Assembly: GCA_964394145.1 (NCBI GenBank)
Contig: CAYMVL010000033.1
Coordinates: 124,001 to 188,000, forward strand
Origin: JAFGBN01 sp964394145
Lineage (GTDB): Bacteria; Chloroflexota; Dehalococcoidia; GIF9; AB-539-J10
DNA: 64,000 nt
Direction of reading: 5' to 3'
Program-made: the position numbers and the translations under genes
The notes under the pieces: model-generated
Told to the model about the DNA's origin: nothing
Databases searched by the model: none
Seen by the model: the letters and a program-made list of their open reading frames with translations, nothing else
Shown here: one piece after another, positions 35,651-44,950 of the stretch
How the letters are laid out: the number at the start of each line of letters is the position of its first letter
Position numbering within the stretch: position 1 is the first letter of the stretch

Positions 35651-35902
35651 ATGTATGACGTCATAGCGGAGGTGATATCACAAAAAGGAATTTGTGAAGC
35701 CGGGCACAAGCTTGGCGACGTATTCATCATCGGGCAAAAGACAGCCCCGAACCTTTGCTCATGGGCTTTTTACACTCTTTTCCCTTTTGCCGAAGTGCTG
35801 CAATTCGGCGGGTCGTTGCCCTGGGAGAAGGACAAAGATACGGCAATCGTTGCCTGCCCCGACCCTGACAATCCTGTGGTTTTCAGACTACGGCGGCGTT
35901 GA
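35651..35902 (+). CDS. TIGR04076-family small protein
   Basis: 83 aa. The pattern 'EVISQKGICEAGHKLGDVF', 'LCSWAFYTLFPFAEVLQFGG', 'PWEKDKDTAIVACPDPDNPV' is that of the TIGR04076 family of small conserved proteins with two or three cysteines (C20, C37, C70 here); no function is known. No ribosome site precedes the ATG. Confidence 0.8.
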   Translation: MYDVIAEVISQKGICEAGHKLGDVFIIGQKTAPNLCSWAFYTLFPFAEVLQFGGSLPWEKDKDTAIVACPDPDNPVVFRLRRR

Positions 35903-36211
35903 GCAAAGTAGAGCGTTATTACGGGGATAAGTCAAGTCTACATAGCCTGCGCCAGAAACGCCAGTATTAGAAGGTCTGCCGCGCTCTTGATTTAGCCGAT
36001 TTGGAGAGAAATAATTAGGCAGTTGGGCCTCACGGTTATCCATTATAGACCCTGACTTAACTACATAATCTGTATTAAGAGTTTTCTTGCGCTATGGTGT
36101 ATGCCTAGCTTTCCCGCTCTCCCCCACTACATACGGCTATATCTGGTGCAGCTTGAGGTTAGCTTGGAAACTGATTGTTTGATAAGGAACATTATGTCGA
36201 ACTGCTGGGGG
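35903..36211. other. Intergenic region, nothing recognised
   Basis: About 310 bp between the TIGR04076-like gene and the convergent cyclase gene. No feature seen. Confidence 0.45.
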
Positions 36212-37030
36212 CTAGTCTGCTATTCTCAATTTGATCTCAAACAGTTGAGGCCACAACTTGCCGGTTACGAACAGGCGGCCCGTTGTGGCGTCATGCGCAA
36301 TGCCGTTAAGCACATTTTCTGGTTTGCGGTCAGATTGACGTGCAAGAATTCCTGCTAAATCTAACCATCCGGTAACGCATCCAGATTGAGGGTCTATTAT
36401 CGCTATCTTCTCTGCACTCCATATATTTGCATATATCTGGCCATCGATGAATTCTAATTCATTCAGATTATCTATCTCCTTGCTGTTGTCATGGACCTGC
36501 AGATGACCGCTAATCTCGAATGTCCCGGCATTCAAAAAATACAATGTCGAAGTACCGTCACTCATAATCAAACGTTTACCATCATGGGTGATACCCCACC
36601 CCTCTGTTTCATAGGTGAATTCGCGTAACAGCTCAAAACTCTTCTTATCGTAGACGAACCCCCTATTACACTGCCACGTTAGCTGGATGATGCGATCGTT
36701 GAAAACGGTAATGCCCTCACCGAAATATTCATCGGGAAGCGCGTAAACCTGTAAAACATCGCCACTTGTCAATTCTACCCTCCTCAAAGAAGACTTGCCA
36801 TAGAGTCCAGTACCTTCATAAAGCGTGCCATTCTCAATGGCTAATCCTTGTGTAAAGGCATCTCTATCATGGGGGTAAACGTTGACTATTGAGAATGTAT
36901 AGGTTGGTAGGGGCTGCGAAGTCCTTTTGTGCCGGCTATCACTCATTTCATGGGAAGGCGTGCAGGAGATGGTAGCCATTACTAGTATCACAAGGCACCC
37001 GATAAGCAATTTGTCGCTTAGCCTAACCAT
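36212..37030 (-). CDS. Glutaminyl-peptide cyclotransferase, plant-type
   Basis: 272 aa beta-propeller enzyme that converts N-terminal Gln to pyroglutamate. Signal peptide with Cys at 23 (MATISC), so probably a lipoprotein. Family motifs: YPHDRDAFTQGLAIENGTLYEGTG, YGKSSLRRV, FGEGITVFNDRIIQLTW, GWGITHDGKRLIMSDGTSTL, NELEFIDGQIYANIW and NGIAHDATTGRLFVTGKLWP. GGGGGAG lies upstream of the ATG, and TATGAT further up could be its -10. Confidence 0.92.
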   Translation of the reverse strand: MVRLSDKLLIGCLVILVMATISCTPSHEMSDSRHKRTSQPLPTYTFSIVNVYPHDRDAFTQGLAIENGTLYEGTGLYGKSSLRRVELTSGDVLQVYALPDEYFGEGITVFNDRIIQLTWQCNRGFVYDKKSFELLREFTYETEGWGITHDGKRLIMSDGTSTLYFLNAGTFEISGHLQVHDNSKEIDNLNELEFIDGQIYANIWSAEKIAIIDPQSGCVTGWLDLAGILARQSDRKPENVLNGIAHDATTGRLFVTGKLWPQLFEIKLRIAD

Positions 37031-37300
37031 GACGATTGAGTGTGACTCCCCCTACGATGATATCATATTAGTCGGGACTTCACATTCCCTATTTAGATGC
37101 AGTCTCCAGATCGACGCAAGATAGCATGGCTGGAAGCAGGCTTGGTTACTTATAGTGTATGTGGCATTGACGGCTTCGAGTAAGGTCTGTTATCCTGTCG
37201 TTTATACTCGCTTCAAGTGCATTCGATAACATGGCCGAGATAGGAGTTGGAAGAAGGTTTAATCGGGCTGCAGTGGTTCAAATAGATTCAGGCAGGTAAG

Positions 37301-40078
37301 TTGAGTTCTTTTAATAACAGAGAATGGGAGCGCTGGTTTCCTGAAAGTGCAGCTGAGAAACCTGTAACCGGTGCACGGCGAGGGCGCGGTTCTAGGGCAA
37401 TTACGATTCTCGCTGCCATCGTGATTGTATTCATTGTCCTGAATATATCAAAGGGGTTCTACACGGAGTGGTTATGGTTCAGCAGTCTTGGGTACGGGGA
37501 TGTCTATGCTACTGTTCTTAAGGCAAAGGTGCTAGTCTTCTTTTCGGCAGCCATCATCTTTCTTTTCCTGTTCTTAGGAAATTTGGTTCTGACGGCTCGC
37601 CTGATTCCAAACGGCAAGGGACATATTTGGCCCTGGACAGTAGTGCGGCAGCCGAGGCCGGTACATAAGTGGGCTGTTATTGGAGGGACGGGATTACTCA
37701 GCGTAATATTTGGTTTGGTAGCCGCTGGTAGGTGGCTCGTCGTACTTCAGTTTCTTAACAGGCAGCCATTCGGCATTGGAGACCCGGTTTTTCATAAAGA
37801 CATCGCCTTCTACGTCTTCTCTTTGCCTTTCCTGCAAATGCTACGAAGTTGGTTTCTAGCTGCGCTGATAGTCACGCTTATTGGTAGCATCCTAATGTAC
37901 GTTCTAGTTTATGGTATAGAGCGTCCTAAATTGGATTTCCCCAGGAGGGTACTAGCACATGGTGGTGGGCTAATCGCAGCCACGTTGTCTGTTGCAGCCT
38001 GGGGTTACTGGTTGGGCATCTGGGAACTGGCTTTCTCCAGGCGGGGGGTGGTTTTCGGGCCGAGTTATACCGATATGCATGCTCAACTTCCGGCGCAGTG
38101 GATTATGCTGGTGGTAGCGATCATCTCTATAGTAATAATGCTCTTTTTCTTATTGCGGCGAAAGCTGCGCTGGGCAATGTATAGCATCGGGGCTTGGGTA
38201 GCAGCCGGCATCATCCTTGGAATGATATTTCCTGACGTGGTACAGCGATTTCAGGTTGAACCGAATGAGTTGGTTCGTGAGACACCCTACATAGAACATA
38301 ATATCCAAGCGACTAGATGCGCCTACGCTTTGGACAGGGTTGAAGAGGAATCATTTCCTGCGGAGGAGGCCCCTAGCGCTCAGGATGTGGGTGAAAATCA
38401 TGATACAATCCATAATATCAGGCTTTGGGACCATCGCCCCCTGAAGGATACCTATAACCAAATTCAGGCAATTCGACTCTACTATGACTTTCATGATGTG
38501 GATATTGACCGCTACGTCATCGATGATGAATACCGCCAGGTCTTGCTATCTGCACGAGAATTGTCTCCCGAAAAATTGGCAGGCGAGGCGCAGACGTGGG
38601 TTAACAGAAGATTGCAGTTTACGCACGGTTACGGCGTTGCCATGAGCCCGGCGAATGCAGTCAGCCTTGAAGGACTACCTGAGTTACTGATAAAGGATAT
38701 ACCTCCGGTTGGCGACTTCGATATAGAGCGGCCTCAGATATACTTTGGGGAAAAGACTAAGGATTATGTGATTGTGAATACAGATACTCAGGAATTCGAT
38801 TATCCAATGGGGGATGAGAATGTATATGGTTATTATGAGGGTCAGGATGGGGTCGGTATCGGCACTTTCATCCGCCGATTAGTCTATGCCTGGCAATTTG
38901 GTGATTTCAATATCTTAATTAGTAGCGAGCTAAACTCTGAGAGCAGATTGCTCTATTATCGGAATATCAGTGAAAGGGTTAATCACCTGGCGCCATTTTT
39001 GAAGCTCGATCGTGACCCATATCTGGTAGTGAAGGATGGAAAGTTATTTTGGGTACAGGATGCCTATACCATTACTGACCGCTATCCCTATTCTGAACCG
39101 AATCAGGACGGACTAAACTATATTCGCAATAGCGTTAAGGCAATTGTCGATGCCTACGATGGCAGTGTAACTTTCTATGTCACCGAGCCAGAGGATGCTT
39201 TGGTACGAACGTACCAGGCCGTCTTCCCCAAACTCTTCTTACCCATAGATCAGATGCCTGAATTCCTGCGAGTCCACTTACGTTATCCTGAAGACATGTT
39301 CAATATCCAGGCCTCTGTATACCAAAGCTACCATATGCGTGATGCGCGGGTATTGTATAATAGGGAAGACTTGTGGGCCGTTCCCAAGGAGGTCTATGCT
39401 GGTTCAGAACAGCTTATGCAACCCTACTATATAATTATGCGGTTGCTTCAGGAGAATGAGGAGGAGTTCCTGCTTATGTTGCCCTTTACACCGGTTAATA
39501 AGAATAACACCATCGGCTGGCTTGCTGGCCGATGTGATGGTGAGAACTATGGGAAGTTGCTTGCTTATCATTTCCCAAAGGAGAGACTGGTCTATGGCCC
39601 CAGCCAGATAGAGAACCGAATCCAGCAGGATACCATCATCACTGAGCAGTTTGCCCTGTGGGATCGCGGTGGTTCTCAAGTTATCCGCGGCAACCTACTG
39701 ATGATTCCCCTAGGCAAATCCAATCTATATGTGGAGCCAGTTTTCCTGCAGGCAGAAAGCGGTGGTCTTCCAGAGTTGAAGCGAGTTATTGTCGCTGCTG
39801 GCGACAAGATAGTAATGCAGCGCACACTGGAAGAAAGTATGGCAGTTATCTTTGGTACTGATGTACGAGCGACTGGCCCTGCGATAGAACCAGCGCTTCC
39901 TCCAGAGCCAGAGAGTGTTGTGAGTGCTGAGCTTGCCGGTCTGATTGAGCAGGCTTTACAACATTACGAGCAGGCTCAGCAATACCTCAAGGCAGCTGAT
40001 TGGACAGGCTATGGGAAGGAGTTGGATGCTCTGAAGGCTGTGCTGAATAAGCTAAATGAACTCGCCTCTACCCTGTGA
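37301..40078 (+). CDS. UPF0182 family large membrane protein
   Basis: 925 aa. N-terminal third has about seven hydrophobic segments (TILAAIVIVFIVLNI; VFFSAAIIFLFLFLGNLV; LSVIFGLVAAGRWLVVL; FLAALIVTLIGSILMYVLVYG; LIAATLSVAAWGYWLGI; MLVVAIISIVIMLFFLL; GAWVAAGIILGMIF). The remainder is a large extracytoplasmic domain with typical UPF0182 strings (YIEHNIQATRCAYAL, NQIQAIRLYYDFHDVDIDRY, FTHGYGVAMSPANAV). C-terminal coiled-coil segment rich in Glu/Ala. Function unknown. Starts with TTG. Confidence 0.92.
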   Translation: MSSFNNREWERWFPESAAEKPVTGARRGRGSRAITILAAIVIVFIVLNISKGFYTEWLWFSSLGYGDVYATVLKAKVLVFFSAAIIFLFLFLGNLVLTARLIPNGKGHIWPWTVVRQPRPVHKWAVIGGTGLLSVIFGLVAAGRWLVVLQFLNRQPFGIGDPVFHKDIAFYVFSLPFLQMLRSWFLAALIVTLIGSILMYVLVYGIERPKLDFPRRVLAHGGGLIAATLSVAAWGYWLGIWELAFSRRGVVFGPSYTDMHAQLPAQWIMLVVAIISIVIMLFFLLRRKLRWAMYSIGAWVAAGIILGMIFPDVVQRFQVEPNELVRETPYIEHNIQATRCAYALDRVEEESFPAEEAPSAQDVGENHDTIHNIRLWDHRPLKDTYNQIQAIRLYYDFHDVDIDRYVIDDEYRQVLLSARELSPEKLAGEAQTWVNRRLQFTHGYGVAMSPANAVSLEGLPELLIKDIPPVGDFDIERPQIYFGEKTKDYVIVNTDTQEFDYPMGDENVYGYYEGQDGVGIGTFIRRLVYAWQFGDFNILISSELNSESRLLYYRNISERVNHLAPFLKLDRDPYLVVKDGKLFWVQDAYTITDRYPYSEPNQDGLNYIRNSVKAIVDAYDGSVTFYVTEPEDALVRTYQAVFPKLFLPIDQMPEFLRVHLRYPEDMFNIQASVYQSYHMRDARVLYNREDLWAVPKEVYAGSEQLMQPYYIIMRLLQENEEEFLLMLPFTPVNKNNTIGWLAGRCDGENYGKLLAYHFPKERLVYGPSQIENRIQQDTIITEQFALWDRGGSQVIRGNLLMIPLGKSNLYVEPVFLQAESGGLPELKRVIVAAGDKIVMQRTLEESMAVIFGTDVRATGPAIEPALPPEPESVVSAELAGLIEQALQHYEQAQQYLKAADWTGYGKELDALKAVLNKLNELASTL

Positions 40079-40264
40079 AGTAAAAAGCTCAGCTAACGGC
40101 CCAGCACATGTCCGGTCTGACGTTGTGCTACAGTGGCCGGAGTAGCGCGAGTGTCTTTGACATCTACAAGATCCGCCCTGGCAATTTAGCGCCCCGCTTC
40201 AGCAAGGAATTATGTATCAACCACCAAGGGCCGTATTTAATGCGCTCCGGCTAAATAATGGCGC

Positions 40265-40573
40265 TCAATATCTGCGGCGTCTTCCTCCTCCAAATCCACC
40301 TCCACCTCCACCTCCACCTCTGCCCTCAGAGCGCGGGCGTGCCTCAGTGACAGTTAGCGTCCGCTCCTTTAAAGACGTTCCATTAAGTCCATCAATTGCA
40401 GCCTGAGCCTCGGATTTTACTGCCATCTCAACAAAGGCGAAACCCCTAGATTCACCGCTGTATCTGTCTTTAATGACATTTACTGAACTGGTGCTCCCAA
40501 AGGCCTCAAATGCCTGGCGTAACTCTTCCTCGGTAACTTCACGGGATAGATTGCCTACATATATATTAGTAAT
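40265..40573 (-). CDS. RRM-type RNA-binding protein
   Basis: Single RNA-recognition motif followed by an Arg/Gly tail. RNP-2 is IYVGNLS and RNP-1 is RGFAFVEM; the tail EGRGGGGGGGGFGGGRRRRY resembles cyanobacterial Rbp cold-shock proteins. The start is unusual: a perfect AAGGAGG (40585-40579) lies 5 nt before an in-frame AUU (40573), which would give a protein beginning (M)TNIYVGNLS, the normal family start. The nearest in-frame GTG/TTG (40618-40610) lie upstream of the Shine-Dalgarno and would add unrelated residues. The proposed AUU start needs proof. Confidence 0.85.
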   Translation of the reverse strand: MTNIYVGNLSREVTEEELRQAFEAFGSTSSVNVIKDRYSGESRGFAFVEMAVKSEAQAAIDGLNGTSLKERTLTVTEARPRSEGRGGGGGGGGFGGGRRRRY

Positions 40574-40578
40574 ATTAG

Positions 40579-40585
40579 CCTCCTT
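40579..40585 (-). promoter_or_regulatory. Ribosome binding site of the RRM gene
   Basis: Perfect AAGGAGG. It decides the start: the only in-frame codons at a normal distance are AUU (5 nt) and AUA (14 nt); the nearby ATG is out of frame. Confidence 0.7.
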
Positions 40586-40655
40586 CCGATCTTGTGACCT
40601 GACCTCACACAAAACCACCTTTATTGGAATAGAGAGAGTGCTTATAGTTCCGATG

Positions 40656-40695
40656 ATTCTTCAGGGGTTAGGATTAGTCCTAACCCCTGAAGAAT
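40656..40695. terminator. Perfect 18-bp hairpin between two RNA-related genes
   Basis: ATTCTTCAGGGGTTAGGA (40656-40673), loop TTAG, TCCTAACCCCTGAAGAAT (40678-40695). It lies 15 bp after the zinc-ribbon gene stop and about 70 bp before the RRM ribosome site, both on the minus strand. No T-tract follows on either strand. Confidence 0.7.
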
Positions 40696-40710
40696 ACAGC
40701 TTCAATCAAA

Positions 40711-41016
40711 TCATGCTCGGCTGCTCAATTTCATCTTGTTGTAGCATTCACTACAATATACCGGCCTGCCCTCTCGCGGTTCGAAAGGCACCATACATTC
40801 CTTACCGCAAGCGGCGCATATTGCCGGATACATCTTGCGGCCTGATCTGTAACTGTCTGAATCGTTGCGCCCGGCTCTCCTTGCCTCTCGACAGGCAGGG
40901 CAGCGCTTGGGTTCGTTGGTATACCCCTTAGCCTCGTAGAACTTCTGTTCCTCAGCGGTAAAGACGAACGAGGCGCCGCACTCTACACAGGTGAGTGTCT
41001 TGTCTGCATATCCCAT
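40711..41016 (-). CDS. Zinc-ribbon (CxxC-CxxC) protein
   Basis: 101 aa with two zinc-binding units: C10xxC13 with C39xxC42 (TCVECGASFVF ... KRCPACREARR) and ICAACGKEC with YCSECYNKM. This is the probable zinc-ribbon / CxxC-x17-CxxC pattern common in Chloroflexota and Bacteroidota. A strong AAAGGAGG lies before the ATG. Located just upstream of the RRM gene on the same strand, so possibly co-expressed with it. Function unknown. Confidence 0.88.
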   Translation of the reverse strand: MGYADKTLTCVECGASFVFTAEEQKFYEAKGYTNEPKRCPACREARRAGRNDSDSYRSGRKMYPAICAACGKECMVPFEPREGRPVYCSECYNKMKLSSRA

Positions 41017-41577
41017 GGATGACCTCCTTTTTCAATAATAGTAACCTAGAGTTTCGGTCATCCGGCGTCTGCAAACAAACCAAAATGAGCTTAGTCAATC
41101 GCGCGATAACCTACACTTGTAACCGACCAATATTAAGTATAATAAACGATACTCAAAATTGCAAGCACCTGTGCTACATCAGATTAGAAAGGTCACCTGC
41201 CATCTAATCTTATGACAATGGTATTAACAATAGCGTCAACAACACGTTTAAGGCATCCCTGGATGAAAAGGAAGCAGGCGCGCCTGCCTTGTCTATCGCG
41301 CACATCTATTCTCAGGGATCTCTGGCTCAGCTTTAGACAAATGGATTTGGCTGGCTTTCGCGTCACTGGAACTCGTTACACCGCGTTACTATTATTACCC
41401 ACGGTGCTAGGCGCGATGGATATTTATATCAGCCTCAGGATGCCATTGTCCTATTGGCAGCGCAAAGCAGAAGAGTAAAAAGCAATGCATCTGTACACTA
41501 GACTTACTGGTGAAACACATGAAGTAGATTCCACCAGACGCGGAAATGAGAAGGACCTCACCGGCAAAGTGGTACCG
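41017..41577. other. Intergenic region, nothing recognised
   Basis: About 560 bp upstream of the zinc-ribbon gene and downstream of hppA. It contains an 88-codon frame (41212-41478) without ribosome site or family resemblance, which I do not accept as a gene. Confidence 0.45.
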
Positions 41578-43671
41578 CTAAATCAAGCCAGGGAAATTCA
41601 CTAGCACAGGCGCCAGTAGTAATGATATTACCGACATCAATTTGAGCATTATATTGAGAGATGGCCCGGCAGTGTCTTTCATCGGGTCGCCTGCTGTGTC
41701 TCCGACTACGCCCGCCTTGTGGGCTTCTGAACCTTTGCCTCCGAATTGCCCTGCTTCAATCCACTTCTTAGCATTATCCCAGGCGCCTCCGGCATTGTTT
41801 AGCGTAACCGCAAGTACAAACCCTGTAGCCAGCGCCCCCACAAGGAAACCAGCCAAGGCATATTTGCCCAGGACTACTCCTACTATTACTGGCACCACTA
41901 TTGTCAATATTGAAGGAATTAACATCTCCTTCAGTGCTGTTCGGGTGCAAATATCTACACATCTGCCATATTCAGGTTTGGCTGTTCCTTCCATTAACCC
42001 CTTTATCTCGCGCCATTGACGGCGAACCTCATTGATAATGGCTGAAGTTGTTACACCTACAGATTTCATAGTCATAGCAGAAAAGACGGCGGGCATGAGA
42101 GCACCGAGAATTATGCCAACGATAACCGGTACGCTTAGCAAGCTTAATTCAGAAGGTAATGTCAATTCTCCTGTTGCTGAGGGTGTCACTACTCCGGCAG
42201 CCATAGCGAAGGCAAGAATTAAGCCGATGGAGTTTAGAGCAGCTGCGCCAATAGCAAATCCTTTGCCGGTAGCTGCGGTGGTATTGCCCAGGGAATCCAA
42301 AGCGTCGGTCCTCTCACGCACCTCAGCTTCTAGTCCCGCCTGCGTGGTGATTCCACCAGCATTGTCCGCCACGGGTCCATAAGCGTCAGTAGCTAAAGTC
42401 ACACCAAGGGTAGACAGCATGCCAACAGCGGCCAAGGCTATGCCGTAGAAGCTGCCGAAGTGATAGGCGATGATAATAGCTATCACTATCAAGATTATGG
42501 GTGGCCATGTGCTCATCATGCCATTCGCAAAACCGCGAATAATGGTGGCGCCAGCGCCGGTAGCCGAAGCTTCGGAGATCTCCTGTGTTGGCTTGTAGGC
42601 GTAGGAAGTGAAATAGTTTGTGCTTTCTCCCATAAGCGCACCGGCTATGAGACCTGCGAGCATAGCCCAAAACAGGCTCACATTAGCATCCATAAAATGG
42701 ATCACCAAGAAACCGAAGACTGCAGCAAGTACCGTAGCGCCCAGCGTGCCACGCCGCAATGCTCCCAGAAGAGCAGCCATCTCTACCTTCTCTCCTACTC
42801 TGACCAAGAAACAGCCGATTATGGAGGCTACAATGCCACCTGCCATAATTAACAACGGTAGTTGCCAGGCGGCTTTGACTGCAGCATCGGTCGAGAGCGT
42901 TGGGAAGAGTATTCCCGTTACCCATGGTGCTACCACCGCACCTATAGTTGTAAGCGTCATGGTGGCAATAACCGTTTCAACATAAGACTCCAGCAAGTCT
43001 GCGCCCATACCGCATACGTCGCCGACATTGTCACCTACGTTATCAGCTATGACTGCGGCGTTCCTAGGGTCGTCTTCTGGTATTCCAGCTTCAACTTTGC
43101 CCACCAAATCGGAACCGGCATCCGCTCCCTTGGTGAATATACCTCCGCCTACCCTGGCAAAAAGAGCTACCAGTGAGGCTCCTGTGCCGTACGCTGGAAT
43201 TGTGAACAGGAAATTCGGGTCATTGTGCCAGGCAAAGTATAAGACAGATAGTCCAAGTATCCCTATACTAACCACAGTCAGTCCCATGACTGCTCCACCC
43301 CTGAAGGCAACTCTTAATCCTTGGTTCAAGCCTTTCTGGGCTGCGGCACAGGTCCTGCCATTGGACCTGAGGGCCATATTCATGCCGGCATAACCAGCAC
43401 CCATTGAGCATAAAGCGCCAAAGATGAAGGCCAAAGTCATCTTCCAGCCCAAACCAGGAATAACCGCCAAAACAATGGCTATCATCACTATCACGATAGC
43501 CATAGTCCGGTACTCTCTGTGAATAAAGGCAAGGCCCCCTTCCTTAATAGCGGCGGAGATGTCTCTAATTTTCTGTGAGCCTTGATCCTGTCGTAAAACA
43601 TAACGCACAAAATAGGCGACCACAGCGACGCCTATGAGTCCCACAATCACAGCAATCCAAACTAAATCCAT
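41578..43671 (-). CDS. hppA: Membrane-bound ion-pumping pyrophosphatase, K+-dependent type
   Basis: 697 aa with about 16 membrane helices. It couples pyrophosphate hydrolysis to H+ or Na+ export. Substrate motifs: GGGIFTKGADAGSDLVGKVE, DNVGDNVGD, TDAYGPVADNAGGI and KKWIEAGQFGGKGSEAHKAGVVGDT (broken here). The K+/Na+ selectivity segment reads GNTTAATGKGFAIG: Ala, not Lys, after NTT marks the K+-dependent subgroup, which includes Na+ pumps. Start ATG 43671 has GGAAGGAGAA upstream. Confidence 0.95.
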   Translation of the reverse strand: MDLVWIAVIVGLIGVAVVAYFVRYVLRQDQGSQKIRDISAAIKEGGLAFIHREYRTMAIVIVMIAIVLAVIPGLGWKMTLAFIFGALCSMGAGYAGMNMALRSNGRTCAAAQKGLNQGLRVAFRGGAVMGLTVVSIGILGLSVLYFAWHNDPNFLFTIPAYGTGASLVALFARVGGGIFTKGADAGSDLVGKVEAGIPEDDPRNAAVIADNVGDNVGDVCGMGADLLESYVETVIATMTLTTIGAVVAPWVTGILFPTLSTDAAVKAAWQLPLLIMAGGIVASIIGCFLVRVGEKVEMAALLGALRRGTLGATVLAAVFGFLVIHFMDANVSLFWAMLAGLIAGALMGESTNYFTSYAYKPTQEISEASATGAGATIIRGFANGMMSTWPPIILIVIAIIIAYHFGSFYGIALAAVGMLSTLGVTLATDAYGPVADNAGGITTQAGLEAEVRERTDALDSLGNTTAATGKGFAIGAAALNSIGLILAFAMAAGVVTPSATGELTLPSELSLLSVPVIVGIILGALMPAVFSAMTMKSVGVTTSAIINEVRRQWREIKGLMEGTAKPEYGRCVDICTRTALKEMLIPSILTIVVPVIVGVVLGKYALAGFLVGALATGFVLAVTLNNAGGAWDNAKKWIEAGQFGGKGSEAHKAGVVGDTAGDPMKDTAGPSLNIMLKLMSVISLLLAPVLVNFPGLI

Positions 43672-43810
43672 AACATTCTCCTTCCTAGACAGGCATAAAA
43701 ATAAGGGCACTTATAACGAATCCGAGTGCCCTCCACTTCATGTCAAATTCATTGGAGTAAAGAATTCCAGTCGCTAAACTTAGCATGAAACGGATTCCCT
43801 GTCAATAGCG

Positions 43811-44826
43811 TGTGGGACTGAGGCAGACCATTTACACAGAAAGCTTCATTTTCTCCGGGAGCCGTTCATACGGTGTCTGGCCACCCAGGGCGGCGTGTGG
43901 GCAGTCACGGTTGGAAACTCTTCCCATTCCCTTAGTCTATCGTTGAACAGCTTTGTCTAGCCAATCACTACTGCATCTAGCATTCTGTAAGACTCTTTCT
44001 CGTCTATCTTATTGCTCCGTTCCCCCTTGGCGTTTAGTCTTGGCCTTCCAGGCTCAATGTACACGTGTTTTATCCCTTTGTCCAGAATATGCCAATGAGA
44101 CTGTGCTTGGAATTCAGCTCCATTGTCGGTCTGGATTACTTGGATTCTAAATTGTAGCTGGGATAAGGCATAGTCGATAAACTGAATGGCTATCTTCTGG
44201 TTATTTTTGTCGCCTATTATCAGGACTCTAAGCCGTGTACAGTCATCAATGGCGGTAAACTGGTAACATCTTTTTCTGGTATCCGGAATGTTCTGTAAGA
44301 ACTCAACATCAACTTGAATATGATGCCGACGCTCGGGTTTCTCATGTCTTATCCAGCGAGTTTCATGTCTCTTGTATCGCTGATTATAGGGTAAACGGTT
44401 CATATTTAATCTCTTCAGTATCCTCCACACTCCGGAACTGCTCACCGTGATGTCATGATACCTCTGGAGATACATCTTTATCTTCTAGGGATACGAATGA
44501 TAATGCTGCCTCAAGTAGACTATCTTCGCGACGATTTCCCCCCTGGTCGCCCTGAAACTGTGCAGAGGTTGGCGAGAGGGGTCTTTCAAATCTTCCTCGC
44601 CGTACCTCTGATATCTTTCATAACCATCGATAGAAGGCCGTTCTGCTGATGCCAGAATACCGCCAAGTCTTAGCGACAGTATACCTTACTTCCTCTACAT
44701 GGCGAGCTATTCCCAGGCGCCGTTTCCTATTAGTTATAATTTCTTCACCTGACATGAAGCATCTCCTTTCCCTGGTTCATCTGTAGGTTGAGGACCTTAT
44801 GTGGAAACAGTGTCTGTCAGTCCCAG
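43811..44826 (-). mobile_element. Degenerate IS481-family insertion sequence
   Basis: About 1016 bp. The terminal 28 bp at 43811-43838 (TGTGGGACTGA...TTTACACA) and the inverted end at 44799-44826 (reads TCTGGGACTGA...TTTCCACA) match at 20 of 28 positions. Between them lies a broken IS481-type transposase. No convincing target duplication is seen. It lies between hppA and folD; the folD promoter starts just outside its right end. Confidence 0.82.
43832..44755 (-). pseudogene. IS481 transposase, multiply disrupted
   Basis: Starting at ATG 44755 the frame gives MSGEEIITNRKRRLGIARHV and a helix-turn-helix (SGISRTAFYRWL), then a frameshift; the next part runs to HYHSYP and a TAG; the intact middle (43957-44475) has the DDE core with VDVEFLQNIP, AIDDCTRLRV and QTDNGAEFQ; a further stop follows AVVIG, and a final frameshift leads to HAALGGQTPYERLPEKMKLSV. 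At least two stops and two frameshifts, so inactive. Confidence 0.85.
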
Positions 44827-44950
44827 AAGTGCCTGTTTTTGGTTAGAATACAGGTGTATAATTAGCCTGTTTCTGCGTCAATAAAGAGTACGTGAAGACG
44901 GTGTGGCAGGGTAGCAATCCAAGTGGCGAAATAAAACTAAGGAGGTATAT

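Noticed and set aside
40290..40325. Array of CCACCT-like triplet repeats, possible CRISPR or minisatellite
   Set aside because: It is the codon repetition of the glycine-rich tail of the RRM protein read on the other strand. No CRISPR array was seen anywhere in the window.
41212..41478. 88-codon frame on the plus strand
   Set aside because: No ribosome site and no recognisable domain.
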